Below, piece by piece: positions 25,991 through 33,611 of a DNA stretch of 52,796 nt. The DNA is taken from positions 1 through 52,796 of the forward strand of contig CANPXB010000008.1 of the NCBI GenBank assembly GCA_947585595.1, given 5' to 3'. This DNA comes from an uncultured Bacilli bacterium. GTDB taxonomy: Bacteria; Bacillota_I; Bacilli_A; RF39; UBA660. The notes below the pieces were generated by a model. It did not search any database. It was not told the origin of the DNA and saw nothing but the letters and a program-made list of their open reading frames with translations. Each line of letters opens with the position of its first letter. Within the stretch, counting starts at the first letter, position 1. A program made the translations under genes and the position numbers.

Positions 25991-26557
25991 ATGAAAAAAC
26001 TAAATAAATATAAGTATATTTATCTTTTTATCGTCGTCTTAAGTTTAATTGGCTTTCTCTCTGGTTACTTTTACTATAATGCCCAAAGTAATGAAATGAA
26101 AGATCAAATCCAAAATAAAATTAATATTGAAGAAGAACTATCTACAACAACTAATAATACCTTCAAAAGATTAAAAGAAACAAGTATTTACTTTATCTGT
26201 GGTCTTACAATAATCCCAGAACCCATAAATATTTTTCATATCTACTACGAACCATTTACAGCTGGTTTTATTTTTAATATGTTAAAACCATATAGTCTTA
26301 AATTCTCTTTATTTTATACCTTAATATATCATCTAATCCCTTTATTATTTAAATTAATCTTGCTTCGCCTAACAATGTCTTTAAGTTATAATCTCTTTAA
26401 ATATATCTTTAAAAAAAGTTCTAAAAACAAGAAAAAAGCTATTCTTTTAAGTAAAAAATACTTAATCTTAACTTTATTCTTATTATTTTATGAATTTATA
26501 ATCTTTATTTTTAATCCTAGTATCCACGAGTTTCTAATGACTTTTATCACTAATTAA
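25991..26557 (+). CDS. SpoIIM-like multi-pass membrane protein
   Basis: 188 residues with five hydrophobic segments: ~10-29, ~68-90, ~96-112, ~116-131 and ~156-180. The stretch after the N-terminal helix (residues ~65-135, YFICGLTIIPEPINIFHIYY onward) resembles the middle of stage II sporulation protein M, in which an FLxG helix and a Gly-rich turn follow. SpoIIM works with SpoIID and SpoIIP in engulfment, but homologues occur in non-sporulators. No spoIID or spoIIP gene is in the window. The start ATG follows AGGTGAGAAT. The call is by overall pattern, so it is tentative. Confidence 0.55.
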   Translation: MKKLNKYKYIYLFIVVLSLIGFLSGYFYYNAQSNEMKDQIQNKINIEEELSTTTNNTFKRLKETSIYFICGLTIIPEPINIFHIYYEPFTAGFIFNMLKPYSLKFSLFYTLIYHLIPLLFKLILLRLTMSLSYNLFKYIFKKSSKNKKKAILLSKKYLILTLFLLFYEFIIFIFNPSIHEFLMTFITN

Positions 26558-26585
26558 GTTATAATAAATAATAGAGGTGGCTAGG

Positions 26586-28373
26586 ATGGAAGCATTAACA
26601 ATAAGTGCAGCAAACTTAGATACGATTGAAAAAAATCTCGGTGCCGTTGCTGATGAATTAACTGGTGTTATTACTAATGTTAACTCCGTAAATAATGAAG
26701 TAAATAAGGTCCAAGAACGCGTTTCAAATTTAAATAACGAAGTTAAAGGTTTAGTTAAAGAAATTCGTGAAAACACCATTATTTCTAATGCTCGTCAAGC
26801 TATTATGTATAATAACTCAATCATTGAAAAAAAATATGGTTATTATGATAACGTAAGAAGAACTACTGAATCCTTAATTAATGCTTTAGAATCTCCTAAG
26901 TCCCAATTAAATCTTGATTATCTAAAAAATCTTCGTGAAGAAATCTTAATGCATAATCCTAATTACTGGTTATCAGATGCCTTAGCATCTATTATTTCTT
27001 GGTTAAATAACGATAAAGAAAACACTGATATATCTCTTGCTAACGCTATACAAAAAGATAACTCTAAAACTTCGCTTTTCTTTTCGTTAATCAGTTTAAA
27101 ATTAAACCGACCAAATACTTCAATGCATTGGTTAAAAAGTTATTTAGAAAGTGAATCTCCATTAGAATTAGATAAAAACTTTATTGTTATTTTAGATCTA
27201 ATTTCTACTGGTACTTATGGAGATGAAGCTAAAGAATTAATCTTAAATAAAATAAATGAATGGTTTAAAAAAATTAATAGCGAACCAACTCTTCGTAGTA
27301 AAGAACTATCTACTTGGCAAGAATTTATTGCGTCTTTCAAACCCGAAGATATTCCACTACCTAATTTAGAACCCAACACTCCAGACATTTCTAATATCAA
27401 AAATAATTTAGCTATTTCATCAATTTATGTCTCATTTAGTAATTACATTGAAAACTTATTATATACCCCAAAATCTAATAAAAACATTGATGAAATCTTA
27501 AGTGATTTAATCTATGAATACGAAGAAAAAGAACAAATATATCAAAATGACAACTTAAAAAATCAACTAATAATATCATGTAATGGTAATCGTGAAGAAG
27601 CTTTAAAACTTTATGAAAAAGAAGTTAATGCTAATGACAATAAACAAGATATCTTTAGTTTACTAACTAATATCGTTATTCATAAAGATCGTTATCATTT
27701 AAGTAATGAAACTCTTAAAATAGCTATATCACTACTTAAAGGATTTATAACTGATACTTTAACTAAAGAACATGAACAAATAAGAATCGAACCATTTAGT
27801 ATTAAGATAAATAATTTTACAACGACAACAACCGACGGTACTAATTTAGAAGAAATAAAAAATGATTTAAATGATTATGTCAATAATGAATTTAATGACG
27901 AAGATAAAGACTTAATAGTTATCCTACTTATCATCAATATCATCGGAATAATAGGTATCTTTATTACTTTAAATAATCGTTTACTAAGTACAATCTTAAT
28001 CATAATTGTTGTATTAGGTAATCTTATCTTCTTTTATAAATTAAATAAAAGAAACCATCTTCGTACTACCGAAAAAAATAAATTACGTAATGATTATCTA
28101 AGTCGACTAGAAAAAATCTTAGCTGAAACCGTTGACTATATTGATGTAATCAAAGCTAATGAAGAACATTATAATACATTACTTGTTAAAATAAATAATT
28201 TAGAAACTAAGAGTTATATTACTAGTAATAATGAACGAAATATCATCCTTGATAATGAACTACCAAGTATTAAAATATCTCGTAATATAATAAATGAAAG
28301 TAACGATACTAATCGTAATTTACCAGCCTGGTCAATTGAACCAGAATTAAAAATAAATCGAGGTCAAAAATGA
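26586..28373 (+). CDS. Hypothetical coiled-coil protein with C-terminal TM hairpin, first gene of AAA operon
   Basis: 595 residues from the ATG at 26586; the GTG at 26577 sits inside the ribosome site GAGGTGGCTAGG. I do not recognise it. Residues ~1-95 are heptad-rich (NNEVNKVQERVSNLNNEVKG) and should form a coiled coil. A middle helical region (~95-410) with Asn/Leu/Trp-rich pairs resembles helical-repeat folds (NPNYWLSDALASIISWLNND, SLISLKLNRPNTSMHWLKSY). Two membrane segments follow (~443-463 and ~468-489), then a second short coiled coil and a tail. With no signal peptide, most of the protein is probably cytoplasmic. The next gene overlaps by 4 nt and the third encodes an AAA+ ATPase, so this is likely its membrane-anchored partner. 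Confidence 0.75.
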   Translation: MEALTISAANLDTIEKNLGAVADELTGVITNVNSVNNEVNKVQERVSNLNNEVKGLVKEIRENTIISNARQAIMYNNSIIEKKYGYYDNVRRTTESLINALESPKSQLNLDYLKNLREEILMHNPNYWLSDALASIISWLNNDKENTDISLANAIQKDNSKTSLFFSLISLKLNRPNTSMHWLKSYLESESPLELDKNFIVILDLISTGTYGDEAKELILNKINEWFKKINSEPTLRSKELSTWQEFIASFKPEDIPLPNLEPNTPDISNIKNNLAISSIYVSFSNYIENLLYTPKSNKNIDEILSDLIYEYEEKEQIYQNDNLKNQLIISCNGNREEALKLYEKEVNANDNKQDIFSLLTNIVIHKDRYHLSNETLKIAISLLKGFITDTLTKEHEQIRIEPFSIKINNFTTTTTDGTNLEEIKNDLNDYVNNEFNDEDKDLIVILLIINIIGIIGIFITLNNRLLSTILIIIVVLGNLIFFYKLNKRNHLRTTEKNKLRNDYLSRLEKILAETVDYIDVIKANEEHYNTLLVKINNLETKSYITSNNERNIILDNELPSIKISRNIINESNDTNRNLPAWSIEPELKINRGQK

Positions 28374-28816
28374 AATACGAAGAATATCTAGAATTATTTA
28401 ATCAAATAAAACTATCTAAAACTAACCTTGAACTATTAAAAAGATTAAAAGATAGCGAAATAAATCCTAATATCAATGAATTATTAATTCCTAAATATCG
28501 TGATTTAATAACTTATAAATTTAGTGAGTCTGTTGCTAATATCAAAAAAGAACTAAACATCATCTTTAGTGATATAAACTACTTAGATTTAACTCTAGTT
28601 ACTTTTAAAAAAGAAATAAACTATATAAAAGAACTGATTAATATCAATATCTTGCCATTAGAAAATCAAAAAGAACTTAGAAATACCATCCAAGAAGAAA
28701 CTAATAAAACATATGAAATATTAATAAAAGAAGCTAATAAAGAAGATCCAACTGGAACCTTAGCTTTAACTATTAAAAATAATGAAATAAAATGGAGTGA
28801 TAATAATGAATTATAA
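28370..28816 (+). CDS. Hypothetical helical protein, middle gene of AAA operon
   Basis: 148 residues, all-helical, Lys/Glu/Asn-rich, no membrane segment. The start ATG overlaps the end of the 26586 gene by 4 nt (AAATGA) and its own end overlaps the AAA ATPase start by 11 nt, so all three are translationally coupled and probably made in fixed proportion. The pattern ELLIPKYRDLITYKFSESV (~38-56) and IINIDILPL-like stretch suggest a four-helix fold. Plausible role: adaptor or regulatory subunit between the coiled-coil protein and the ATPase. This is inference from gene order only. Confidence 0.7.
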   Translation: MKYEEYLELFNQIKLSKTNLELLKRLKDSEINPNINELLIPKYRDLITYKFSESVANIKKELNIIFSDINYLDLTLVTFKKEINYIKELININILPLENQKELRNTIQEETNKTYEILIKEANKEDPTGTLALTIKNNEIKWSDNNEL

Positions 28817-30302
28817 TGAAGTAAAAGAATATTTAACTAGATACTTAAAAGCGCGAATCCCAGTAATAATATTAAATACAATTGAAAAAAATCGTGTATT
28901 AAGATTAATAAGTGAAGTAGCTAAAGAAACTAATAATAAATTTAATTTATATGAAATGTCTACCGGTATTACCGATTTAGAAACTAATACTGTAATTAGT
29001 GAAGATAAAACAATTATGAGTGCTTTAGATACTTTAGCTAATGAAATCAAATTTAAAGAAAATTATAACTTTATCCTAAGTGATATTTCTGATATCAATG
29101 AATCAACTATTGTCTCAAGATATTTATTAAATATTGCTGAAAAAGCTGAAAAAGCTTCTGGAGTTATCATTATTATTACTAATGACTTAGTCTGGCCGAA
29201 TATTGAAAGGCTAGGGGTTAGTTTAACACTTAACTTTCCAACTGAAAATGAAGTCTTAGAAGCTGTTCAAAGAACTATCATTCCATACCAAAATCAAATA
29301 AATATCGAATGGGATGAAAATGATTATAAAAATGCATCAACCTACTTACAAGGTTTAAGTGAAATGGAAATCAAAAATATTATCTCATCTTTAATAGTTA
29401 AAGGTCATATTACTAAAGAAGATTTAAAAGAACTTAAATATGCTAAACAAACCTTATTTACTAATATTGCCGGTCTTGAATCAGTTCCAATTGAAGAAGA
29501 TTTTGAAATCGCAGGTCTTGAAAACTTAAAAGACTGGTTATATGAAAAAAAGACTTTAATGGATCCTATTAATAAAGAAGAATTGCAAAAAAGGGGAGTA
29601 GCTGCTCCTAAAGGTATCTTACTTACTGGAGTTCCTGGTTGTGGTAAAAGTTTGTGTTCTAAAGCCACTGCTAATATCTTCAATATTCCTTTATATCGCC
29701 TTGATTTAGCGACCGTCCAAGGTGAATACGTTGGTCAATCAGAAAGACAATTAAAACAAGCTCTAGATACAGCTGAATATGTATCACCATGTGTTTTATG
29801 GATAGATGAAATTGAAAAAGGTTTAAATGATACCAATTCAAGTGTTACTTCCAAAATGATTGGTCAATTCTTATTCTGGTTACAAGAATGTAAAAAACCA
29901 GTCTTCGTTATCGCCTCAGCTAATAATATTGATTCCTTACCTCCAGAACTAATTAGAAAAGGTCGTTTTGATGAAATATTCTTTGTTGATTTACCAAATA
30001 GTAATGAAAGATTAGAACTATTAAAATTATATGCTCGTAAATACTTAAAAGTTGAACTAGGGGAGAACTTACTTAATCGTTTAGTTGAAACTACTACTGG
30101 CTTTGCCAGTGCTGATATTGAAGCTACAATGCGTTCCATCGCCTATAAATTAATAGCTAATAAAGAACAAACTTTAACTGAGAATCTAATCATCAATGAA
30201 CTATCTAAAGTAGTATCATTATCTAAAACAAATCCTGAAAAAATAAATGAAATAAGAAAATGGGGTTTAGATCGAGCAGTTAATGCCTCTAAAAATCAAT
30301 AA
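28806..30302 (+). CDS. AAA+ ATPase, Ycf46/FtsH-like
   Basis: 498 residues from the ATG at 28806; an earlier GTG at 28797 is less likely. Residues ~1-200 form an N-terminal domain (IPVIILNTIEKNRVLRLI, HLR..., STGITDL) like that of Ycf46 proteins. The AAA module follows: Walker A GVPGCGKS (~275-282), Walker B WIDEIEKG (~333-340), sensor-1 region VIASANNIDSLPPELIRKGRFDE (arginine finger region) and helical lid. This is a type-II-like AAA+ protein similar to the FtsH ATPase part, but there is no zinc protease domain and no transmembrane segment. Ycf46 is found in cyanobacteria and plastids and linked to CO2 uptake there; its role in Bacillota is not established. Third gene of a coupled operon. 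Confidence 0.88.
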   Translation: MNYNEVKEYLTRYLKARIPVIILNTIEKNRVLRLISEVAKETNNKFNLYEMSTGITDLETNTVISEDKTIMSALDTLANEIKFKENYNFILSDISDINESTIVSRYLLNIAEKAEKASGVIIIITNDLVWPNIERLGVSLTLNFPTENEVLEAVQRTIIPYQNQINIEWDENDYKNASTYLQGLSEMEIKNIISSLIVKGHITKEDLKELKYAKQTLFTNIAGLESVPIEEDFEIAGLENLKDWLYEKKTLMDPINKEELQKRGVAAPKGILLTGVPGCGKSLCSKATANIFNIPLYRLDLATVQGEYVGQSERQLKQALDTAEYVSPCVLWIDEIEKGLNDTNSSVTSKMIGQFLFWLQECKKPVFVIASANNIDSLPPELIRKGRFDEIFFVDLPNSNERLELLKLYARKYLKVELGENLLNRLVETTTGFASADIEATMRSIAYKLIANKEQTLTENLIINELSKVVSLSKTNPEKINEIRKWGLDRAVNASKNQ

Positions 30303-30328
30303 CTAGTTAATTTATAACTAGTTTTTTC
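30301..30328 (+). terminator. Rho-independent terminator
   Basis: AACTAGTTA pairs with TAACTAGTT around a short A/T loop, followed by TTTTTT. It ends the AAA operon and begins inside its stop codon. Confidence 0.85.
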
Positions 30329-30339
30329 TTGCTATTTCC

Positions 30340-30368
30340 TTGACATAATTAATGTATAGCAATATAAT
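30340..30368 (+). promoter_or_regulatory. Consensus sigma-A promoter for the HTH gene
   Basis: Perfect TTGACA (30340-30345), 17-nt spacer, perfect TATAAT (30363-30368). It is the best promoter in the window. Confidence 0.9.
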
Positions 30369-30404
30369 GAAGATGTAAAATACATTCGAAAGGAACTGAT
30401 AAAA

Positions 30405-31172
30405 ATGCGTCAATTAAATGAATTATTTCAAGAACTTGGTATATCAAAAGTAAGATTAGCTAAATACTTAGGAGTATCTCGTCAGATGGTCTATAATTAT
30501 TTAGAATTAAATGATATTAATAAATGGCCAAAAGAAAAGAAATTATTATTATTTAAACTATTAGAGATTAATGATAGTAAAGATATCGATGATATAAATA
30601 TAACTACTGATTATTTAATGAGTGTAGAAAGTCGTTTAAATCAAGAAGTTAAAAGTGCTAGTGAATTTGAAAGTCAATTCGACTTCAAAGGTTTAAATAA
30701 AGAATCACAAATCTTATTAAGTGATATTACTTATTTATTAAAAGAAAAATTAACTAATGATAATCAAGAAGAAAACTATTATGCTATTCTTTACCTATAC
30801 CATTTATTACAATCTTTAGATAATGTTCCCGAAATAAAATATATCTTTGGATACATGAGTAAAACAACAGGTTTTACTAATCCTGAAGAATATAAATTCC
30901 AAGAAGATAAACAATTTATTTTTGAAGGTATCTTATATTCAGCTTTAACTCTATATAATAATGGTGGAGCATCACGTAGTAAATTAGCTGAATCACATAA
31001 ACGTTTCGTTCAAGAAATTGAACAAAAAAATGAAGAAAAATTATCTCGTACACAACAATTAAATACTATTAAGATTCAAGCTCTTAAGGAATTAGGATAC
31101 ACAGAAATAAATGAATCTAATGCTGCTGAAGTATTTGAAAAAATAGCAGAAATTCAATCAAGAAAGGTTTAA
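30405..31172 (+). CDS. XRE-type HTH protein with C-terminal helical domain
   Basis: 255 residues; SD AAAGGAACTGA before ATG. The N-terminal 65 residues contain a helix-turn-helix of the Cro/XRE type: LGISKVRLAKYLGVSRQMVY, in which SKVRLAKYLGVSRQMV is the helix-turn-helix. Residues ~75-255 are helical and carry no known ligand motif; the C-terminal part (KRFVQEIEQKNEEKLSRTQQ) is probably a coiled coil for dimer formation. It is driven by a consensus promoter and lies directly before the repeat-rich non-coding region at 31215-31820, which contains many short inverted repeats. That these are its operators is only a hypothesis. Confidence 0.82.
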   Translation: MRQLNELFQELGISKVRLAKYLGVSRQMVYNYLELNDINKWPKEKKLLLFKLLEINDSKDIDDINITTDYLMSVESRLNQEVKSASEFESQFDFKGLNKESQILLSDITYLLKEKLTNDNQEENYYAILYLYHLLQSLDNVPEIKYIFGYMSKTTGFTNPEEYKFQEDKQFIFEGILYSALTLYNNGGASRSKLAESHKRFVQEIEQKNEEKLSRTQQLNTIKIQALKELGYTEINESNAAEVFEKIAEIQSRKV

Positions 31173-31186
31173 TCCTTTCTTTTTTT
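31161..31186 (+). terminator. Rho-independent terminator
   Basis: AGAAAGG pairs with CCTTTCT across TTTAAT, which contains the HTH gene stop codon, followed by T7. Confidence 0.85.
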
Positions 31187-31214
31187 AACTCACCTATTAA
31201 TCACTAATAAAGTA

Positions 31215-31820
31215 GGGGAAGTGACTTATTAAATAGTGATCATCTTATCATTTCATTTCCTAATAATAAACAATTATTTATTATAATAAATTTAAAAATA
31301 TAATAATCATTAACTATATAAAAAATAATAATTTAAATTAACTATAATTTTTTCAAAAAAAGTCCCCTCTTCAAAAATTTAATTCCAAGAGGGGAGAAGT
31401 CCTCCATTTTTTAAAATATAAAAATAATATAAATATAGATATTCCGTGAGATGAACAACTAATCATCTTTTTATTTCTCGATTCCTATTTTAAAAAGCTT
31501 AAAATACGAAAAATAATCGCAAACGATAAATTAATCATCTAATTTCAAAAAATCTCTTAAATAGCCTAAAAATAATTGAATTCGAGATGAAGAACTAATC
31601 ACTTAAATAAAACTCGATGCCTAATTTGTAATTGAGCTTAATAACTAATCATCTAATACTATTTCGCATCCTAATATAATAAAAGAGTAATTCCGTGAAG
31701 TGAAGAAGATATCATCTTTTTAAATGTCGATGCCTGATTTAAATATATAATAAAAACGAACAAATGTTATAATATAAAATAAAATATAAAAATTATAAAT
31801 TTAATTATTAATCATCTATA
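31215..31820. repeat. Diverged array of ~50-70 nt repeats
   Basis: At least five, probably seven, degenerate copies. The core TCATCT or variant lies at 31240, 31463, 31535, 31599 (TCACTT), 31649, 31712 and 31812. The best copies (31441-31490, 31581-31628, 31629-31680 and 31689-31740) read roughly: CGAG/GTGAG, then ATGAA, then ACTAATCATCT, ~10 nt A/T, then TCGATGCCTAATTT. Within a copy, AGATGA-N8-TCATCT is an inverted repeat and CGAG/CTCG adds a second pairing. Spacing is irregular (50-72 nt in the core) and there are no unique spacers of fixed size, so it is not a CRISPR array. Confidence 0.65.
31364..31394. other. G/C-rich hairpin in the non-coding region
   Basis: CCCCTCTT (31364-31371) pairs with AAGAGGGG (31387-31394) across 15 nt, in otherwise very AT-rich DNA. 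The right arm can alternatively pair with CCTC at 31402-31405, just before ATTTTTT. Confidence 0.6.
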
Positions 31821-31978
31821 ATATAATAAATATACAAGATAATGTATGTAATAACATATATAATATACTAAGAAAAGAAGCCTAATATATGGAGTTTTCT
31901 TAAATTAATCTAACTTCGTATAATATATCTTATGTTAACCTATAATAAATTTAAAGAAAAAGAACAGTTAAATATTCC

Positions 31979-32707
31979 CTATAAAGTAATCATCACTACT
32001 ATTATTCCGATAATAATTCCTAAGATAAAATATAAATACTTCTTAAGTTTTAATCCTTCAATAAATATTTTACCTATACTTAAACTAATCATCATTCCAG
32101 CGGTAATAATTAAAATAATATAGAGTAGAAAATAGTTAATAAAAGGTTTTAATACTAGTATAGTAAGTAAGGCCCCTACTACCTCCCCCACTGCACTAAT
32201 TAAAGTATACGTAAATGCTTTAAACTTATTATTAGTTGCATAATAAATTGGTAGACAAATAGCTATTCCTTCTGTAATATTATGAACCATGATAATAAAA
32301 CTTAGTTTAATTCCTAATTCCATATTACTATAACTAGTAACAGCACATATAATCCCCTCAGGTATATTATGAATTAATAAACTTATCATACTAAGTAATC
32401 CAATACGATATAACGAATCACTACTATTTACTTTCTTATCAATTACATTAACTATAACATACCCTATTATAAGTAGTGCTAATGAATATAATAGTAATAC
32501 TAAATAATTTACTCTTTCACTAACTAATAATAATCCTTCCGGAATTAATTCTAATACCGAAATTAAAAGCATAACAATTGAAGATAATCCTAATGACATA
32601 GATAATACTTTATCTTTATACTTTTTATTAATAAACAAAAATATATTACCTAGTAACGTCCCTAACCCAGCAATACTACTAATAATTAATGGATAAAATT
32701 CTTTCAT
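31979..32707 (-). CDS. ZIP family divalent metal transporter
   Basis: 242 residues with about eight membrane segments. The two ZIP signatures are present: LLIHNIPEG in helix 4 (~105-113) and IIMVHNITEG in helix 5 (~135-144), which supply the His, Asn and Glu metal ligands. ZupT-type members import Zn2+, Fe2+ or Mn2+. The loop between helices 3 and 4 lacks the His-rich stretch of some members. No clear Shine-Dalgarno is visible before the ATG (TATAATACT precedes it), so the mRNA may be leaderless or the start may be misplaced. Its 3' end faces the repeat region. Confidence 0.9.
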   Translation of the reverse strand: MKEFYPLIISSIAGLGTLLGNIFLFINKKYKDKVLSMSLGLSSIVMLLISVLELIPEGLLLVSERVNYLVLLLYSLALLIIGYVIVNVIDKKVNSSDSLYRIGLLSMISLLIHNIPEGIICAVTSYSNMELGIKLSFIIMVHNITEGIAICLPIYYATNNKFKAFTYTLISAVGEVVGALLTILVLKPFINYFLLYIILIITAGMMISLSIGKIFIEGLKLKKYLYFILGIIIGIIVVMITL

Positions 32708-32808
32708 AGTATTATATATTTAAAATAATAATAAAATATGCTAAATACCATCATTTTCCATAAATACTTTTTTAATATCCGTAAATAATACTATTAGGAG
32801 GTTAAATT

Positions 32809-32952
32809 ATGAGCAGAAAAGAAAATCAAAGTTCTAGTAATAGTTCTCGTAGAAGTAACGAAAAAAGCTCTAAGAGTAATAATAGAGCCAATGAACGTTC
32901 TAACGAAAGAACTAATGTTAGATCAAATAACTCTAAAAGAGAATGTAATTAA
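32809..32952 (+). CDS. 47-residue Ser/Asn/Arg/Lys-rich small basic protein
   Basis: The open frame starts at ATG 32809 and ends at TAA 32950-32952. It is preceded by AGGAGG with ideal spacing, the best ribosome site in the window, and followed at once by a terminator. The product is almost only Ser, Asn, Arg, Lys and Glu (begins MSRKENQSSSNSSRRSNEKS) with one Cys near the end (KRECN), so it is hydrophilic, positively charged and disordered. It could bind nucleic acid or be a small acid-soluble-like or regulatory peptide. There is no related gene in the window. Function unknown. Confidence 0.65.
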   Translation: MSRKENQSSSNSSRRSNEKSSKSNNRANERSNERTNVRSNNSKRECN

Positions 32953-32956
32953 AAAA

Positions 32957-32979
32957 GGGAGCCTTATGGGCTCTCTTTT
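32957..32979. terminator. Terminator between the small peptide gene and the 33611 gene
   Basis: GGGAGCC pairs with GGGCTCTC (one mismatch or G-T) across TTAT, followed by TTTT and, for the minus strand, AAAAAA. Probably works both ways. Confidence 0.75.
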
Positions 32980-32981
32980 CC

Positions 32982-33611
32982 TTAGTCTTCAATATCTTTA
33001 TTACAAGTTAATTCTTCTCTTATACCATTAGCAGTATAATAACATTTACATACTCCATCACGGCAATTATCACATTCCGTTGTTTTATTACATTTTTCTA
33101 ATCGATCTTCTTCAGAAGATAATGGATTACGACTACTCTTTGCTTTCTTTTCAATATCCGCAATTCTCTTATTAACTTGTGATACTAAATTATTATAATA
33201 TGGTTCTTTAAGTATTGTAAAACCTTCATGTGATTTATAGTTACCAATAATAGCTAATTTATCATTTAAATTCTTAAATTCTTCTAATTGAACTAAACAA
33301 GAATTCATATTTGTTCTAAAAGTTGTATCATCACAAGCATATTTTTGATCTTCATAAGTAAACCAACTACCAACAATTGTATAAGAATAATCTTGGATTT
33401 CTGAAACTTTTTTTTCATTATCTTTATATTCATCTAACATATCAGTTATTTCTTTTAAACCCTTTTGATCATTATTAACAAAATAATCAGTTAAAGCTTC
33501 ATTTACTTCAGGTTTATAATTATATGTTGTAAAATCAATATATTTCTTAACTCCAAAAATAGCTCCTAATACAGCAACAAATATAACTATTTTAATAATT
33601 ATTTTCTTCAT
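32982..33611 (-). CDS. Secreted or anchored Cys-rich hypothetical protein
   Basis: 209 residues. A basic N-terminus and one hydrophobic helix (~5-20) act as signal anchor; there is no lipobox. The body (~35-170) is helical and charged. The C-terminal ~35 residues hold six cysteines (C..TECDNCRDGVCKCYY...C), which could form disulphides or bind metal. The ATG overlaps the Xer stop by 4 nt, so it is coupled to the recombinase gene. This pairing is odd, and no function is known. Confidence 0.7.
   Translation of the reverse strand: MKKIIIKIVIFVAVLGAIFGVKKYIDFTTYNYKPEVNEALTDYFVNNDQKGLKEITDMLDEYKDNEKKVSEIQDYSYTIVGSWFTYEDQKYACDDTTFRTNMNSCLVQLEEFKNLNDKLAIIGNYKSHEGFTILKEPYYNNLVSQVNKRIADIEKKAKSSRNPLSSEEDRLEKCNKTTECDNCRDGVCKCYYTANGIREELTCNKDIED

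Larger units (their letters stand above)
31187..31978. other. Large non-coding region between convergent HTH and ZIP genes
   Basis: About 790 nt with no credible gene on either strand. It holds the diverged repeat array described separately, a hairpin with an 8-bp G/C-rich stem at 31364-31394, and very AT-rich sequence at 31750-31960 containing several TATAAT-like words. No tRNA- or rRNA-like sequence was seen. Confidence 0.75.

Noticed and set aside
29405-30139. Minus-strand frames within the AAA ATPase gene
   Set aside because: They are antisense to the conserved Walker motifs and show no independent signals.
31215-31820. CRISPR array
   Set aside because: Copies are diverged, spacing is irregular (50-100 nt) and there are no cas genes in the window.
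31187-31978. Replication origin
   Set aside because: No DnaA boxes of the TTATCCACA kind and no dnaA/dnaN nearby, despite AT-richness.
31932-32123. 63-residue open frame on the plus strand
   Set aside because: It is the complement of the C-terminal helices of the ZIP transporter.
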